From: Candidatus Omnitrophota bacterium
GTDB lineage: Bacteria; NPL-UPA2; BS750m-G34
Reading direction: 5' to 3'
Assembly (NCBI GenBank): GCA_016783345.1
Contig: JADHWT010000027.1
Span: 1-13,298, forward strand
DNA length: 13,298 nucleotides
Position 1 is the stretch's first letter. Every line of letters begins with the position of its first letter. A program made the position numbers and the translations under genes. The notes under the pieces were generated by a model. That model was not told where the DNA came from and made no database searches. It saw only the letters and a list, made by a program, of their open reading frames with translations. Below are positions 12,424 to 13,298 of this stretch, in pieces.

Positions 12424-13298
12424 TTAACCCCTCGGATGAAATTGCTTGTGGATCTTTTGAAGATAGGATTTATCCAGATGGGTATATATCTGGGTTGTAG
12501 AAATAGAGGCATGGCCCAGCATCTCCTGCACTGAGCGCAGATCCGCCCCACCCTGGAGCAAATGCGTAGCAAAGGTATGGCGAAAAGTGTGCGGGGTTAT
12601 TTCTTTGGATAGGCCGGACCGTCTGGCGCAGATCTTGATGAGTTTCCACAACCCCTGACGGGTAAATTCTTTTCCCAGGCGCGTTAAAAATAGAAACTCG
12701 CACCCCTTAACTTTAACTAATTTAGGCCTTACCTCTTTTAAGTATTTTTTTATTCTCTCAATAGTAACAGGCGGGATAGGCACAATCCTCTCTTTTGAAC
12801 CTTTCCCCATGGTGCGCAGATACCCGACCTCAAGGTCAACTTGATTTATCTTTAATTTTATTATCTCTGAAGCGCGAAGACCGCTGGCATACAGGAGCTC
12901 TAAAATTGTGCGGTCACGAAGTCCTGACCCCTTATTAGACGGGGTTTCTAACAACCTCTTTATCTCTTCAATACTTAAGACATCCGGCAATCTATTCCAG
13001 CCCTTGGGGAATTGAATAAGATACGAGGGGTCTTTTTTGAGATTGCCCTCACTGAGCATATAGCGGAAAAATACCTTAAGTGTTGCGAGTATCCGGCTGA
13101 CCGAAGAGACTGCGTGCCCTCTTTTTTTATAGTCCATGAGAAAATCGGAGATGTCGTGATGGGTGAGCCTTGAAAGGGTTTTAGATTTAGTCTCCATCCA
13201 CAGGAAAAATGCCTTTAAATCCTGGCTGTAGGCATCAAGCGTATTTGCACTAACGCCTTTTTCCGAAAGGAGATAATCTTTAAATGCTTCGAGTTCTT
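12424..13298 (-). CDS. xerD: Site-specific tyrosine recombinase XerD, lacking its first few residues
   Basis: 290 residues are visible; the frame stays open to the right edge (ELEAFKDYLLSEKGVSANT...), and only about 5-10 N-terminal residues should be missing by comparison with E. coli XerD numbering. The N-terminal SAM-like core-binding domain is followed by the catalytic domain. Numbering from the first visible residue: Arg141 (ASGLRASEI), Lys165 (GKGSKER), His236 and Arg239 (HTFRHTFATHLL), His262 (LGHASI) and nucleophile Tyr271 (TTQIYTH). The QFHPRG ending favours XerD over XerC. It resolves chromosome dimers at dif near the septum. The codon at 13197 (ATG) is internal, not the start. A hairpin follows the gene. 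Confidence 0.9.
   Translation of the reverse strand, partial: ELEAFKDYLLSEKGVSANTLDAYSQDLKAFFLWMETKSKTLSRLTHHDISDFLMDYKKRGHAVSSVSRILATLKVFFRYMLSEGNLKKDPSYLIQFPKGWNRLPDVLSIEEIKRLLETPSNKGSGLRDRTILELLYASGLRASEIIKLKINQVDLEVGYLRTMGKGSKERIVPIPPVTIERIKKYLKEVRPKLVKVKGCEFLFLTRLGKEFTRQGLWKLIKICARRSGLSKEITPHTFRHTFATHLLQGGADLRSVQEMLGHASISTTQIYTHLDKSYLQKIHKQFHPRG

Noticed and set aside
12470..12703. Minus-strand frame within xerD
   Set aside because: Shadow frame under the conserved catalytic domain of XerD.
1..13298. CRISPR array, transposase, prophage or toxin-antitoxin pair
   Set aside because: No regularly spaced repeats, no transposase or phage motifs, and no typical small paired genes were found; xerD looks chromosomal, not an integrase beside an attachment site.

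Overview
The window is dense bacterial DNA of moderate GC with every gene on the minus strand, so transcription runs from high to low coordinates. It holds 17 protein genes (two cut by the window edges) and two tRNA genes. Gene content (XerD, PolX with a PHP domain, a MagIII-like DNA glycosylase, a ComFB-family protein, a WecA/TagO-type transferase, a SPOR-domain cell-envelope protein) points to a diderm or otherwise walled, uncultivated bacterium. The feel of the proteins suggests Omnitrophota/PVC-like lineages, but that placement is an impression, not something the sequence proves.

Layout, in direction of transcription. (1) 13298-12424: xerD, lacking only its first few codons, followed by a hairpin and a candidate promoter. 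(2) 12317-6552: a tightly packed run of an alpha/beta hydrolase, a TPR-SPOR membrane protein, an enolase-superfamily enzyme, nucleoside diphosphate kinase, a tiny zinc ribbon, an M50-like membrane protease, a four-helix membrane protein, a metallophosphoesterase and a ComFB-family protein. Several neighbours overlap by ATGA, so this looks like one transcription unit. (3) 6543-3939: tRNA-Arg(CCG), a MagIII-like glycosylase, PolX and tRNA-Ala(CGC), continuing the same unit and making a small base-excision-repair cluster bracketed by tRNAs. (4) 3918-1: a promoter region, then a lipoprotein, a WecA/TagO-type glycolipid-initiating transferase, an NAD-dependent sugar epimerase, a flippase-like membrane protein and the start of a GT39/83-type membrane glycosyltransferase. 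This is a surface-glycan/glycolipid unit.

The most unusual part is the repair cluster. Neither the glycosylase gene nor polX has ATG, GTG or TTG at its conserved N-terminus. In both genes the frame instead opens at an ATT codon, 7-8 bases after a strong Shine-Dalgarno, inside two near-identical copies of a 23-bp repeat (5770-5792 and 6428-6450) read in the same frame. PolX also carries an in-frame insertion of about 19 codons made of nested palindromes, and its reading frame has no stop of its own before tRNA-Ala: it terminates inside the tRNA gene.

The only gene-free stretches are short: 3804-3938 (promoter, two hairpins) and 12318-12423 (hairpin, promoter). No CRISPR array, transposase or rRNA was seen.
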